From Eilatimonas milleporae (GTDB taxonomy: Bacteria; Pseudomonadota; Alphaproteobacteria; Sphingomonadales; Kordiimonadaceae): a DNA stretch of 64,000 nt. Positions 33,696 to 43,709 of the stretch are shown here, piece after piece. A program made the position numbers and the translations under genes. The stretch spans positions 124,001 through 188,000 of the forward strand of contig NZ_REFR01000016.1 in assembly GCF_003688555.1 (NCBI RefSeq). The letters run 5' to 3'. The number at the start of each line of letters is the position of its first letter. The first letter of the stretch is position 1. Below the pieces are notes generated by a model, which saw only the letters and a program-made list of their open reading frames with translations, was not told where the DNA came from and did not search any database.

Positions 33696-35651
33696 ATGGC
33701 GGATCAGAGCATGGCGGATACGACTAAAGAGAACACGGCGGATACGAAGGCAAAGGCGGAACAGCATGGTTTCGAAGCAGAGGTCGCCCGATTGCTGCAC
33801 CTGATGGTGCACTCGGTTTATTCCGAACGTGAGATTTTCCTGCGTGAACTGATTTCGAATGCGTCCGATGCCTGTGACAAGCTGCGGTATGAAGCGCTGA
33901 CCAAGCCCGATCTAACAAAAGACGATCCCGAATTTCATATCGAAATCGTCGCCGATGCAAAGGCGAAAACACTTGTCATCCGCGATAACGGTGTTGGGAT
34001 GAACAAGGATGACCTGAAAGCCAATCTGGGTACGATTGCGCGGTCCGGTACCGCCGGTTTCATGGACAGGCTGACAGGCGATGCCAAGCGGGATGTACAG
34101 TTGATCGGTCAGTTCGGCGTCGGGTTTTATTCCGTGTTCATGGTGGCCGACAAAGTCAGCGTTCTGACATGCCGTGCCGGTGAAGATGCGGCCTATCTCT
34201 GGGAGAGCGACGGCAGTGGGACCTATTCCATCGCCGACGGCGACAAGGCTGGGCGCGGAACCGAAATCACCCTTCATATGAAAGACGACGCCGGAGAATT
34301 CCTGGAACGGTTCCGTTTGGAGCGGATCGTGAAAACCTACAGCGATCACATTGCCGTACCGATCCGGCTGGCTGTTTCAGGCGCGGATGAACAGGAAAAG
34401 ACCGCAAGCGGCGATGAGGAAAAAGACGATGCTCCGGTCAATCAGGGGTCTGCGCTCTGGACCCGTGCGAAAGCCGATATTACCGACGATCAATACACCG
34501 AATTCTACCGGCATGTGAGTCACGCCTTCGATGAACCCGCTTTTCGCCTGCATTACACCGCCGAGGGCATGCAGCAATACAGCGTGTTGTTATTCATTCC
34601 GGAAACCCGTCCGATGGACCTGTTCGACCCCGCGCGTAAAAGCCGGGTGAAGCTGTATGTCAAACGGGTTTTCATCACCGATGATACGAGCGGCATGCTG
34701 CCGGGCTGGCTGCGGTTTCTGCGTGGTGTGGTCGACAGTCAGGATCTGCCGCTGAATATCAGCCGCGAGATGTTGCAGAACAACCCCGTCCTGAAGCGCA
34801 TGTCTTCGGCGATCACCAAAAAGGTACTGGGCGAACTGGAAAAGCTTGCCGCGAAGGATGCGGAAAAGTTCGAAGCCATCTGGTCCACCTTTGGCGCGGT
34901 GATCAAGGAAGGCCTGTATGAGGATTTAGAACGCCGCGAGGCGTTGTTGAAACTGGTCCGGTTCCGCACAACGGATGGTGATGGATGGGTCAGTCTGGCG
35001 GACTATGTCGGTCGTATGAAGGACAAACAGTCCGCCATCTATTATGTGACCGGACCGGACGAAGCCGCAGTCAAACGCAGTCCGCAGCTTGAAGGTTTCA
35101 AGGCCAAGGGGGTCGAGGTCTTGTTGCTCAGCGATCCCGTGGACGATTTTTGGCTTCAGATGGTCAGCGATTACGAAGGCAAGCCCTTCAAGTCCATTAC
35201 ACGCGGCGCGAGCGATCTGTCGGATATCGCCGATGGAGTGGCAAAAGACGATAAAGATAAGGCCCCGGAAGGGGAGCTGACCGTACTGGCGACCTTGATG
35301 AAGGATGTGTTGGGCGATGCCGTGTCTGACGTTCGTGCATCCGACCGTCTGACCGAAACGGCAGCCTGCCTCGTGGCGGATGACAGTGCCATGGACATGC
35401 ATCTGGAAAGAATGCTGAAGGCCAACAATCAGATTGATATGGCAACGCCGAAAATTCTGGAAATCAATCCGTCACACGGCCTGATCAAGAAACTTGCGGC
35501 CTTGTCAGGAGACAAAGGCGCGCGCGATGCCTGCGACGATGCCGTCCATCTGCTGTTGGATCAGGCCAAAATTCTGGAAGGCGACCCGCTGGATGATCCG
35601 TCAGCCTTTGCCGGGCGGCTTGCAAAAGCCGTGGAAAATGGCTTGGCATGA
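33696..35651 (+). CDS. htpG: Chaperone HtpG (Hsp90)
   Basis: The 651-aa Hsp90 has all GHKL ATPase motifs: LRELISNASDACDKLRYEAL, IRDNGVGMNKDDL, LGTIARSGT and IGQFGVGFYSVFMVAD. The middle domain carries the catalytic-loop Arg in NISREMLQNNP. Length is normal. The start at 33696 is preferred because GGAG lies 9 nt upstream; an ATG two codons earlier is too close to it. The acidic linker (EQEKTASGDEEKDDAPVN) is short. It converges with the CorC-type gene with 38 nt between stops. No heat-shock promoter was identified. Confidence 0.97.
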   Translation: MADQSMADTTKENTADTKAKAEQHGFEAEVARLLHLMVHSVYSEREIFLRELISNASDACDKLRYEALTKPDLTKDDPEFHIEIVADAKAKTLVIRDNGVGMNKDDLKANLGTIARSGTAGFMDRLTGDAKRDVQLIGQFGVGFYSVFMVADKVSVLTCRAGEDAAYLWESDGSGTYSIADGDKAGRGTEITLHMKDDAGEFLERFRLERIVKTYSDHIAVPIRLAVSGADEQEKTASGDEEKDDAPVNQGSALWTRAKADITDDQYTEFYRHVSHAFDEPAFRLHYTAEGMQQYSVLLFIPETRPMDLFDPARKSRVKLYVKRVFITDDTSGMLPGWLRFLRGVVDSQDLPLNISREMLQNNPVLKRMSSAITKKVLGELEKLAAKDAEKFEAIWSTFGAVIKEGLYEDLERREALLKLVRFRTTDGDGWVSLADYVGRMKDKQSAIYYVTGPDEAAVKRSPQLEGFKAKGVEVLLLSDPVDDFWLQMVSDYEGKPFKSITRGASDLSDIADGVAKDDKDKAPEGELTVLATLMKDVLGDAVSDVRASDRLTETAACLVADDSAMDMHLERMLKANNQIDMATPKILEINPSHGLIKKLAALSGDKGARDACDDAVHLLLDQAKILEGDPLDDPSAFAGRLAKAVENGLA

Positions 35652-35689
35652 AACTTTTGAATTTAAAGCTGTCCTGAAGGGCTGTCCGG

Positions 35690-36952
35690 TTATACCCGCC
35701 GGATTTTCAGGCCCGTGATCTGATTGCGGCGTCGGCGGGTTACCTCGAACCGGAAATCCTTATAGGCGACAATCTGGCCCACGATCGGGATGGTTTCCGC
35801 CTGATGGATGACGAGGCCGGCAATAGTCGTAGCCTCGTCATCCGGCAGTTGCCAGTCAAACATCCGGTTCAGATCGCGGATGGTGACCGTCCCGTCTGCA
35901 AGCACCGACCCTTCTGCCGTGGTGCGCACACCCGGTATTTCGAAGTCGAATTCGTCCGTGATGTCACCGACGATTTCCTCCAGAATATCCTCAAGCGTCA
36001 CCAGACCAAGCAGAGTGCCGTATTCATCCACCACAAGAGCGAAGTGTGATTTGCGTTCAAGAAAGGCATTCAGCTGTTCGCGCAAGGTTGTCGTCTCGGG
36101 CACGAACCAGGGTTTTGTCATGACACGCCGTGCCTGAAACCGCTGCATCTGACCGCTGGCGCGGCGTAAAGCCCGCAGCACATCCTTGGCGTGAAGAACA
36201 CCGACGATATTTTCAATATCACCGTCATAAACGGGAAGCCGTGTATATGGGCTTTTGACAACGGCGGCGACGATTTCGTCAGCCGGGCCGTTCAAATTGA
36301 TCGCCTGCATCGATTTGCGATGAACCATCACGTCGGCAACCGTCACGGCATCAAGATCAAGGATGGAGCCCAGCATGTCCTTGGCATGTTTTTCGATACC
36401 GCCTTCACTGCGGTGCAGGTCGATGGCGCCGCGAATTTCCTCATGCGGTGACAGCGGGTTGTTGATGGCCGAGATGTCCACGCCGATCAGCCGTAAAGTC
36501 AGACGGACAATTTGTTGCACAAGCGAAACAATAGGTGCGAATACAGTGACAACCAGCTGTATAAGGCCCGCAACACCCAATGCCATACGGTCGGGGTTGG
36601 CAATGGCATAGGATTTCGGCAGGACCTCGGCGAAGATCAGTACAAGAGCTGTCATCACCAGTGTGGCATAATACACGCCTTCCTCGCCCACCAGGGTCAG
36701 GAACAGGCTGGTTGCCAGTGCCGATGCCAGAATATTGACCAGATTGTTGCCCAGAAGAATGGCGCCGATCAGGCGTTCCTTATCCTCGATCAGAGTGAGG
36801 ACGCGTTTTGCCCTGCGATTGCCGTTTTGGGCCAATTGATGCAGACGCGCCTTGGATGCGGCCGTCAGTGCGGTTTCCGAGCCCGAGAAAAAACCGGACA
36901 GGGCCAGAAGTCCCAATATCAGTCCGGCGGTCATCCAGATCGTGCCAGTCAC
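35690..36952 (-). CDS. CorC/HlyC-type CNNM transporter protein
   Basis: The 420-aa membrane protein has an N-terminal CNNM/DUF21 domain with about three to four helices (ILGLLALSGFFSGSETALTA near residue 12), two CBS domains (about 200-320, VTVADVMVHRKSM and ALVVDEYGTLLGLVTLEDIL) and a C-terminal CorC_HlyC domain (ending DFRFEVTRRRRNQITGLKI). Family members are annotated as hemolysins but are Mg/Co transport-related or membrane-integrity proteins. SGSETALTA is the usual CNNM motif. It lies 57 nt after aroB and may be co-transcribed. Confidence 0.9.
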   Translation of the reverse strand: MTGTIWMTAGLILGLLALSGFFSGSETALTAASKARLHQLAQNGNRRAKRVLTLIEDKERLIGAILLGNNLVNILASALATSLFLTLVGEEGVYYATLVMTALVLIFAEVLPKSYAIANPDRMALGVAGLIQLVVTVFAPIVSLVQQIVRLTLRLIGVDISAINNPLSPHEEIRGAIDLHRSEGGIEKHAKDMLGSILDLDAVTVADVMVHRKSMQAINLNGPADEIVAAVVKSPYTRLPVYDGDIENIVGVLHAKDVLRALRRASGQMQRFQARRVMTKPWFVPETTTLREQLNAFLERKSHFALVVDEYGTLLGLVTLEDILEEIVGDITDEFDFEIPGVRTTAEGSVLADGTVTIRDLNRMFDWQLPDDEATTIAGLVIHQAETIPIVGQIVAYKDFRFEVTRRRRNQITGLKIRRV

Positions 36953-37009
36953 AGGTCAAAAGGTCCCTTCGTCAATACAGCTTCGCGGGTATGTCCGCAT
37001 ATGTATGTG

Positions 37010-38173
37010 TCACGCTGCGGGATGTTTTAGCGAATCTTCCAGCACAGCAGCCACGATGTCGGTTTCAACCCCGCGCAGGATACGTGCATCGCCAATCGGT
37101 CCCGAGATCAGAACCAACCGGTCGTTTTCCACTTTCTTGTCTTGTGCCATATGGGCCAGCAGATCCCCGGCGGAGAGGGTGTCGGCCAGTTGATGGGCGC
37201 GTGTTTTCATGCCGGCTGCCGCGAACAGCCGCTCCACCCGAATGCATTCGTCATGGTGTGCCAGGCCCAGTCTCGCCGCCAGGCTGGATGCCATGACACA
37301 GCCCACGGCGACGGCTTCACCATGTAGAAGTCTGCCGTCGTAACCAAGCGCGGCTTCGAGGGCATGGCCGAACGTATGTCCCAGATTCAGGAGTGCACGC
37401 CGTCCGTTTTCCCGCTCGTCCTCGGCGACGATACGGGCTTTTGCGCGGCAGCTGACGGCAACGGCATGTCTTTGTGCTGCGCGGTCCCCGCCCAGCACAG
37501 GACCGGCATTCTGTTCCAGCCATGCAAAAAAGGCAGGATCACCGATCAGACCATATTTCACCACTTCCGCAAACCCGGCCTGAAGCTCTCGCGAGGGCAG
37601 TGTGTCCAATACGGCAAGGTCGCTGACGACGAGACGCGGTTGATGAAAGCTGCCGATCAGATTTTTGCCGTGCCTTGTATTGATGCCGGTTTTGCCACCG
37701 ACCGAACTGTCGACTTGCGCCAGCAGTGTTGTCGGCACCTGTATGAACCCCATGCCGCGCAGCACTATGCTGGAGGCAAACCCGGCCAGATCGCCGATGA
37801 CGCCGCCGCCGAGAGCCACGATACAGTCGCGCCGCTCTACCTTGTGGTCCAGCAGGGTATCTGTCAGTTGCTCCAGTTGTGCGAAGGATTTGCTGGCTTC
37901 GCCGGGGGGCAGAATGATGTGTCCGCAGGCAATACCGGCTTTCTCAAGGCTATTGACGGCCCGTTCCATGTAAAGGTCCGCGACCGTTGCATCGCTGACA
38001 ATAACGGTTTTTGCCCTGGCCAGATGCGGCCTGACAAGGGCTCCGAGACGGTCGATCAGTCCTTCCCCGATGACGATGTCGTACGGATGCCCCCCCACCG
38101 GGACATGAACCGTTTCAGCCATATCTTGCGGCAGGTCGCCGGTGCCATGGTCCGAGGTCAAGGGATCAGTCAT
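37010..38173 (-). CDS. aroB: 3-dehydroquinate synthase
   Basis: The 387-aa enzyme converts DAHP to 3-dehydroquinate in the shikimate pathway (NAD and divalent metal). GGGVIGDLAGFASSIVLRG, VPTTLLAQVDSSVGGKTGIN and NLGHTFGHALEAALGY are diagnostic, and the last includes metal-binding His residues. The start MTDPLTSDHG at 38173 overlaps the aroK stop by 8 nt, the usual aroKB coupling; a longer extension would lie within aroK. Confidence 0.97.
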   Translation of the reverse strand: MTDPLTSDHGTGDLPQDMAETVHVPVGGHPYDIVIGEGLIDRLGALVRPHLARAKTVIVSDATVADLYMERAVNSLEKAGIACGHIILPPGEASKSFAQLEQLTDTLLDHKVERRDCIVALGGGVIGDLAGFASSIVLRGMGFIQVPTTLLAQVDSSVGGKTGINTRHGKNLIGSFHQPRLVVSDLAVLDTLPSRELQAGFAEVVKYGLIGDPAFFAWLEQNAGPVLGGDRAAQRHAVAVSCRAKARIVAEDERENGRRALLNLGHTFGHALEAALGYDGRLLHGEAVAVGCVMASSLAARLGLAHHDECIRVERLFAAAGMKTRAHQLADTLSAGDLLAHMAQDKKVENDRLVLISGPIGDARILRGVETDIVAAVLEDSLKHPAA

Positions 38174-38759
38174 TACGCGTTGTATCCGTCTTGTATTTTT
38201 CAAGGCCGGCCAGAATGTCCCTGACAACGGTATCATGCGGCCCGTTTTCCGAGATGACGTGTATGTCCGCCTGGCTGTAGGATGGTGTACGCTCTCTGTT
38301 GAGCCTTGTCAGGGTTTCCTGTGGATTGCCTGTTTCCAACAGGGGACGCCCACCGCGCCGTGCAGTGCGCTCCAGTAAAATCGTCACATCCGCATCCAGC
38401 CAGATGCTGATGGCGTTCTGCTTGATCAGCTCTCGTGTTTCTCTCTCGGCGAAGGCGCCGCCGCCGGCAGCGATCACTTTCGGTCTGTCGTCCAGAAGGC
38501 GTGCAAATACACGACGTTCTCCGGCACGGAACTCGGCCTCGCCGAACCGCTCGAAGATTTCGCTGACGGTCATGCCTGCGGCTTTTTCAATTTCTTGGTC
38601 GGAATCCGCGAACGCAATGCCCAGCCGGCGTGCGAGGCGGCGACCGACAGTGGTTTTGCCGACCCCCATCATGCCGACCAACACGATAGGACGGTCAGGC
38701 CATCCGTCTTCCGGCCGGTTGCCGGTGTCCGGCTTTTTGATATGTGCCGATTGCCTCAC
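38166..38759 (-). CDS. aroK: Shikimate kinase
   Basis: The 197-aa kinase phosphorylates shikimate. The P-loop GMMGVGKT is at 29-36, the shikimate Asp motif is ADSDQEIEKAAG, FRAGERRVF is the conserved Arg segment, and GGGAF and RPLL the remaining substrate motifs. The N-terminus is extended by about 20 residues relative to the core. It overlaps aroB by 8 nt. The 294-nt region upstream, shared with the divergent 49-aa gene, should hold its promoter; none was identified. Confidence 0.95.
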   Translation of the reverse strand: MRQSAHIKKPDTGNRPEDGWPDRPIVLVGMMGVGKTTVGRRLARRLGIAFADSDQEIEKAAGMTVSEIFERFGEAEFRAGERRVFARLLDDRPKVIAAGGGAFAERETRELIKQNAISIWLDADVTILLERTARRGGRPLLETGNPQETLTRLNRERTPSYSQADIHVISENGPHDTVVRDILAGLEKYKTDTTRND

Positions 38760-39053
38760 CCGTTTGCCCCAGCCCGTTGCTGGGCTGCATAGCTATTATA
38801 CACCGCATACCGTCCAAAGAATTATCATTGCCATAGATTTGCCCTGAAAGTCATAGCTTTGTAGAGACAGGGCGCCAAGGGCTTTCGCGTGTGCATGGCT
38901 TGGCTGCCGGCCTGCGCTGCACCCTGTCCTGCTGTCATGGTACCCTCGGCTGGACTTGTGGTCCTTGAAACGCCTATAAACGTGCTGAAGATATTCAGCT
39001 TCTCGGGCTCCTGTCTATTCGCCAGCCCTTGAATGCGGTCAAACAGTCAACGG

Positions 39054-39203
39054 ATGAACATCATGTCGCGTATGACGCAGATTATCATTGCCCTCGCCGC
39101 TGTTGTTGTGCTCGGCGGCCTGATTTTTTTGATGACCTGGGATATTCCCGCCCCTTCCGAACCGGTCACAAAGACCCTGAACAATGACCGCTTCCCGTCC
39201 TGA
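39054..39203 (+). CDS. Small single-span membrane protein
   Basis: A 49-aa protein reads MNIMSRMTQIIIALAAVVVL, then GGLIFLMTWDIPAPSEPVTK and a short tail ending NNDRFPS. It has one transmembrane helix (about residues 9-27) and a short periplasmic tail with the string TWDIPAPxxPVxK, which I recall as conserved in short alphaproteobacterial proteins near xerD/aroK. A start at the fourth or seventh codon is possible. It overlaps the next gene by 20 nt in another frame, so both are probably co-expressed. Function unknown. Confidence 0.7.
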   Translation: MNIMSRMTQIIIALAAVVVLGGLIFLMTWDIPAPSEPVTKTLNNDRFPS

Positions 39204-41466
39204 TCGGCAATTTGTGATACCCGGTCGGGTTTTTCGGACACGCCGGTCGTTGGGCATGCTCGGCACGGCTGTCGTGTTGGGGATGATGACATTTGCGTCC
39301 GGGATAGGCAATTCGGCTTTATCCCAGGACGCGGCTGCGGACAATATTACGGCTCCGCAACAAAAACGACCGGCCTTGCAACCGGACGCCGGGTTTCATC
39401 TTGGCGGCCGCCCATCCTCCACCGCACAGGTGGGCCCACCGGTTGGGGCACCGTTGGTGATATTGCCCCAGCCTTTCGTGCCGCCCGGCAGCATCGCCCT
39501 GCCGGGTGCGGACCAGAAACCGACAGATGATCCGGATACCGCCGCTGACATGGCTGCTGAGGGCGGCGGTGGCGCGGATACTGATGATGTGCCTCGGGAA
39601 ACACCCTTTGTTTCCGGTCAACTTGCAGAACCTGATCCGGCTGGCGTTGCCGTGCTGGACTCCGACGCGGCGCTGCCGGCCACTTTGTGGCAGAATCGTT
39701 CGCGGCAGGATATTGCCGCCCGTTTGCGGGGGCTGGGCATGTCGGCCAATACCCCCGTTCTTGCCGGTCTGGCGGAACGCATCTTGCTGTCTGGCTTTGC
39801 ATTGTTTCGCCAGTCAGAGTTTGGCGACGTTCCTCGCAGTGATCCTGTCTTATCGGCAAGGCTGCAGGAATTGTCGGCTTTGGGCCGTGCGCCCGCCATC
39901 TCGGCTCTGCTGCGCCGTTTGCCGGCCAATCTGTCCGAGGACTTTAACGGCACGGGCGTCGCACCGCGTGTGCTGGTGACGGCCTATCTTGCTGCCGGTC
40001 GGCCGGGAGACGCCTGCGAACTGGCAGTGACCAGTCAGCGGTATAATGTTGACGGTGATATTTTCTGGCCGCGTTTGTCCGCTTTTTGCGAGGCTGTGGC
40101 CGGCCGTCGTGCGGCAGTCGATTTCCAGCTTGGTGTTCTGGAGGAATTGACAACGGTCAGCCCTGATTTCTATCGCCTGATTGACCTGATCCTGATCGAG
40201 GCTGAACAAACAGCGCGTGGTGCGGACGATGTGCTGCCTCCCGGTTCTCTGGACCTGCCGCTTCATCCGGACGTGCTGGAGGTAACCATGGCACAACTGG
40301 CCCGCGTTGAGGTGGCCGACTGGACAATGGCGGGCAAAGATGACCTTGTGGCTATGGGACAGGAGACCCGGGAATATGCTGGTGTACAGGAGAGCCGTTT
40401 GGCGCTGGCCCTTGGCGCGGCGCTACCCTCTCTAGGCATCGATGCGCAGGCCAACATAATGAACGCGGCCATACAGGCTGCGGTTCTGGCGCCTGAAACA
40501 TCGGCGAATACGATTCGAATCGCCGCGTCGAAATTGATGGCACCCATCAATAGTGACAATCTGGTAATCGATCAAACTTCCGTTGAAACGGATGCAGCGG
40601 AATCCGGGACTGCGGCTGACCGGTCTTTTTTTGAACAAGCACAGCGCATTGTTTTGAAAAAAGAAAATCGTGATTTGCATAGTGCCGAAAGCACTGAAAA
40701 CGAATCGAAAACCGAATCAGAAAGTGATTCGGTTTTTTCGATGCAAGCAGCGACGGTCCAACGTGCGGATGGTCAAAATGGACACACCCGGCATTTTGTA
40801 TCCCTGGAACAGCTTTGGCGGGATGCCAGGACCGGGCAAAATCTGGCTCAAGTGGGGCCGGTGATCGGTCATTTGGTGCGTGACTGGTCGCCAAATCTGA
40901 CAGCCGAAGCAAGCGTTATAGTCAGGGCTTTGATGCTGACCGGCGATCTCCAACCCCTGACTGTTTGGTCGCGGGCTTTGAGGGCGCAGTCATCAGGCCG
41001 CGATGTCGACCTCGATACAATGCTTGCCGATATGGGACCGCTGCTGGCGTTGTCTTTACCCGACCTGGACGATACTGCCGCATTCAACGACGGACTGCTT
41101 CGTCGCTGGTGGCAGGTCCAGGCCGGACGGCCGGATGCCGCACAGCGTGGCGAAGTGCTTTTCTCGGTGATGGAAGCACTGGGTCTGTCGGTACCGGAAG
41201 ATCTTTGGGCGGCCCTGGAGGAGGTGCCTGTTTTGCGGGCAGGTCTCAGCCCTAGTGTCCGTCAGTGGCGACAGTTTCTGCGGGACGGTGTGGCAGGAGA
41301 CCGTGCCGCTGTCATAACCGGGGCCGTCAGATTGATGGGTGCCGCCGGTGGCAGGCCGGTTCCGGCCAGTCTTGCGGGCTCCGTGATCGGTATGTTGCGG
41401 GCAAGCGGCTTTGAGGGCGATGCCCGGGCAATTGCTCTTGAGTACCTGATTGCGCAAGGACTATAG
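39184..41466 (+). CDS. Large exported protein of unknown function
   Basis: The 760-aa product has a basic N-terminus and a hydrophobic signal or anchor (about residues 22-45, SLGMLGTAVVLGMMTFASGIG), a Pro/Gly/Asp-rich low-complexity stretch (50-155), then an alpha-helical body that may consist of degenerate TPR- or HEAT-like repeats (LARVEVADWTMAGK, LGAALPSLGIDAQANIMNAA, EALGLSVPEDLWAALEEV). A serine/glutamate-rich insert (about 495-520, ESTENESKTESESDS) coincides with two DNA hairpins. I do not recognise the family; large unknown proteins between aroK and xerD occur in related bacteria. Envelope location likely. Confidence 0.8.
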   Translation: MTASRPDRQFVIPGRVFRTRRSLGMLGTAVVLGMMTFASGIGNSALSQDAAADNITAPQQKRPALQPDAGFHLGGRPSSTAQVGPPVGAPLVILPQPFVPPGSIALPGADQKPTDDPDTAADMAAEGGGGADTDDVPRETPFVSGQLAEPDPAGVAVLDSDAALPATLWQNRSRQDIAARLRGLGMSANTPVLAGLAERILLSGFALFRQSEFGDVPRSDPVLSARLQELSALGRAPAISALLRRLPANLSEDFNGTGVAPRVLVTAYLAAGRPGDACELAVTSQRYNVDGDIFWPRLSAFCEAVAGRRAAVDFQLGVLEELTTVSPDFYRLIDLILIEAEQTARGADDVLPPGSLDLPLHPDVLEVTMAQLARVEVADWTMAGKDDLVAMGQETREYAGVQESRLALALGAALPSLGIDAQANIMNAAIQAAVLAPETSANTIRIAASKLMAPINSDNLVIDQTSVETDAAESGTAADRSFFEQAQRIVLKKENRDLHSAESTENESKTESESDSVFSMQAATVQRADGQNGHTRHFVSLEQLWRDARTGQNLAQVGPVIGHLVRDWSPNLTAEASVIVRALMLTGDLQPLTVWSRALRAQSSGRDVDLDTMLADMGPLLALSLPDLDDTAAFNDGLLRRWWQVQAGRPDAAQRGEVLFSVMEALGLSVPEDLWAALEEVPVLRAGLSPSVRQWRQFLRDGVAGDRAAVITGAVRLMGAAGGRPVPASLAGSVIGMLRASGFEGDARAIALEYLIAQGL
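40681..40738 (+). repeat. Two hairpins inside a coding sequence, one terminator-like
   Basis: AGTGC-CGAAA-GCACT (40681-40695) is followed by AAAACCGAATCA-GAAAG-TGATTCGGTTTT (40708-40736), a perfect 12-bp stem running into T6. They encode an in-frame Ser/Glu-rich stretch and are AT-richer than the surrounding gene. This could be a small palindromic insertion or an intragenic terminator. Confidence 0.6.
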
Positions 41467-41502
41467 CCGCCACGGTGCCCGTAAATAAACTTCGGTGGTT
41501 TC

Positions 41503-42411
41503 ATGTCGGATCATGACCTGATCGATCAGTTTCTGGAAATGCAGGCTGCCGAAAAGGCGGGTGCGATGAACAGTCTGGTTGCGTATCGGCGTGATTTGGA
41601 AGATTTCGGTTCAGCGTTGGATGGGTCTCTGGCTACGGCGCATGCCGAGGATATCCGTGCCTATCTCCATACTTTGCAACGTAAGGGATTGAGTGCCCGC
41701 ACGGCCGCGCGACGCTTGTCGGCCATACGTCAATTTTTTTTGTTTCTTTACCGTGACGGTTTGCGTGCCGACAATCCGGCACAAGGGATCGACAGCCCCC
41801 GGCAGACAGCCCGTTTGCCGGCGGTGCTGGATGAGGCGGATGTGGACAGATTGCTGGAAACAGCCACTTCCCTTGCAGCAGGCGGAGGCATGAAGGGGTT
41901 ACGGTTGCTGGCTATTGTTGAAACCCTTTATGCCACCGGCTTAAGGATCAGCGAATTGGTCTCTCTACCACGTCGGGCCGTTGGGCCGGATACGGATATG
42001 ATCCTGGTCGCAGGCAAGGGGGGGCGGGAACGCCTTGTGCCGCTCGGCAGCCGGGCGCGCGAGGCTCTGGCCGCATATCTTGTCGTTGTGGACGGGACAA
42101 AGGCGGGCCGTGTTGGGAAAGAGGGAGACGGGTATCTTTTTCCGTCGGGGCGTGCGCATCTGACCCGACGGCGGGTCGGGCAGCTCCTCAAGGAGTTGGC
42201 TGTCGTTGCCGGGCTGCCGACCGCCTCGGTCAGTCCGCACAAATTGCGCCATGCTTTTGCGACACATCTGCTGGCCCATGGGGCTGATCTGCGTGCCGTT
42301 CAGCAGATGCTGGGGCATGCCGACATTTCCACGACGCAGATTTACACCCACGTTCTGGATGAACGTCTCAAAACCCTTGTATTGAAGCAGCACCCTTTAG
42401 CGACAGAGTAA
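41503..42411 (+). CDS. xerD: Tyrosine recombinase XerD
   Basis: The 302-aa recombinase resolves chromosome dimers at dif with XerC and FtsK. All catalytic residues are in place: Arg148 (TGLRISEL), Lys172 (GKGGRER), His246 and Arg249 (HKLRHAFATHLL), His272 (LGHADISTTQIYTH) and the nucleophile Tyr281. Length is normal and the N-terminal SAM-like domain (ARTAARRLSAIRQFF) is present. XerD rather than XerC is favoured by the synteny upstream of accA. It is 36 nt after the large exported-protein gene. Confidence 0.92.
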   Translation: MSDHDLIDQFLEMQAAEKAGAMNSLVAYRRDLEDFGSALDGSLATAHAEDIRAYLHTLQRKGLSARTAARRLSAIRQFFLFLYRDGLRADNPAQGIDSPRQTARLPAVLDEADVDRLLETATSLAAGGGMKGLRLLAIVETLYATGLRISELVSLPRRAVGPDTDMILVAGKGGRERLVPLGSRAREALAAYLVVVDGTKAGRVGKEGDGYLFPSGRAHLTRRRVGQLLKELAVVAGLPTASVSPHKLRHAFATHLLAHGADLRAVQQMLGHADISTTQIYTHVLDERLKTLVLKQHPLATE

Positions 42412-42597
42412 GCTGTTTCGGGACATTCCGTATTTATGACATTTGTTTGACAGTATGCTTGACACGGAGCGGCCCTTTTTCGATGGTGCGCCAAGGGCTG
42501 GTATGCCGGAATGGGCCGCTGCTGTTTCCCGGTTGCTTTACTGCACAAAGCCTGCTGCCGGACGATCAAGTCTGCTTTCATGAGGGCCTGCTGAGCC

Positions 42598-43569
42598 ATG
42601 ATGACCTTTCTGGAATTTGAAAAGCCTATCGCCGAACTGGAAGGCAAAATCCGCGAGCTGCGCAGTTTTTCAAGCAGCGGTGGCTCCACGGTCCGTGATG
42701 TGGACATTTCAGCAGAGGTCGGACAGCTGGAAAGCAAGCTGGGCAAACTGTTGAAAGATACATATGCTCACCTGACACCCTGGCAGAAAACCCAGGTGGC
42801 CCGCCATCCGGAACGTCCGCATTTCAAAGATATCGTCGCTCATCTGTGTGAGGATTTCACACCGCTTGCCGGTGACCGTGCCTTTGGCGATGATCTGGCC
42901 GTTATCGGTGGTCTTGCCCGGTTTCGCGGTGAGCCCGTCGTCATCATGGGGCATGAAAAAGGTGCCGATACGGAAAGCCGCATTCGGCACAACTTCGGTA
43001 TGGCCCGTCCTGAAGGGTACCGCAAGGCCGTCCGTCTGATGGATTTGGCAGACCGTTTTGGTCTGCCTGTCCTCACGCTTGTCGATACACCCGGTGCGTA
43101 TCCCGGTATTGGTGCCGAGGAACGCGGACAGGCGGAGGCCATCGCCCGGTCAACCGACAAAGCGCTTGAGATTGAAGTGCCGATGGTTGCCTGCATTGTC
43201 GGCGAAGGCGGATCGGGTGGTGCCGTGGCGTTGGGGGCGGCCAGCCGTGTGTTGATGATGGAACATGCGGTCTATTCGGTAATTTCTCCTGAAGGATGCG
43301 CCTCTATTCTCTGGCGCACGGCGGAAAAGGCTGAGGATGCCGCGACGGCTCTGAAAATCACCGCACAGGACTTGTATAAGTTGGGGGTGATCGATGCCAT
43401 CGTTGAAGAACCTCTGGGCGGTGCCCACCGTGATGCCGAACGTGCCATGACCCTTCTGGGCGATGCCTTGGAACAGGCTCTGCGGGATATGGATGGTATT
43501 GACGGTGCCCGTCTTAAATCGCTGAAACGGGAAAAATTTCTTTCCATGGGCGATAAAGGTCTCCATTGA
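42598..43569 (+). CDS. accA: Acetyl-CoA carboxylase carboxyltransferase subunit alpha
   Basis: The 323-aa subunit transfers the carboxyl group to acetyl-CoA in fatty-acid synthesis, with AccD. Diagnostic strings are [15 protein letters not shown] at the start, [42 protein letters not shown] and [10 protein letters not shown]. Length is normal. It lies 186 nt after xerD and 480 nt before nrdA, so it probably has its own promoter. Confidence 0.98.
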   Translation: MMTFLEFEKPIAELEGKIRELRSFSSSGGSTVRDVDISAEVGQLESKLGKLLKDTYAHLTPWQKTQVARHPERPHFKDIVAHLCEDFTPLAGDRAFGDDLAVIGGLARFRGEPVVIMGHEKGADTESRIRHNFGMARPEGYRKAVRLMDLADRFGLPVLTLVDTPGAYPGIGAEERGQAEAIARSTDKALEIEVPMVACIVGEGGSGGAVALGAASRVLMMEHAVYSVISPEGCASILWRTAEKAEDAATALKITAQDLYKLGVIDAIVEEPLGGAHRDAERAMTLLGDALEQALRDMDGIDGARLKSLKREKFLSMGDKGLH

Positions 43570-43709
43570 CACCGTCCGCATTCGTGGGCCGGGTTGGCAA
43601 AACCCCCCCATTCCGGTCGCTGAACTTCAATCCGGATGTCTGTATTTCCCGGCACGATATCGTTGTTTTTTGCCATTGCAGCCTGATGATGAAGCTGGCA
43701 TGTCTCCCC

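Noticed and set aside
41503-42411. XerD-like recombinase as an integrase of a second element
   Set aside because: Sequence and position next to accA fit the chromosomal dimer-resolution enzyme; no attachment repeats or cargo are present.
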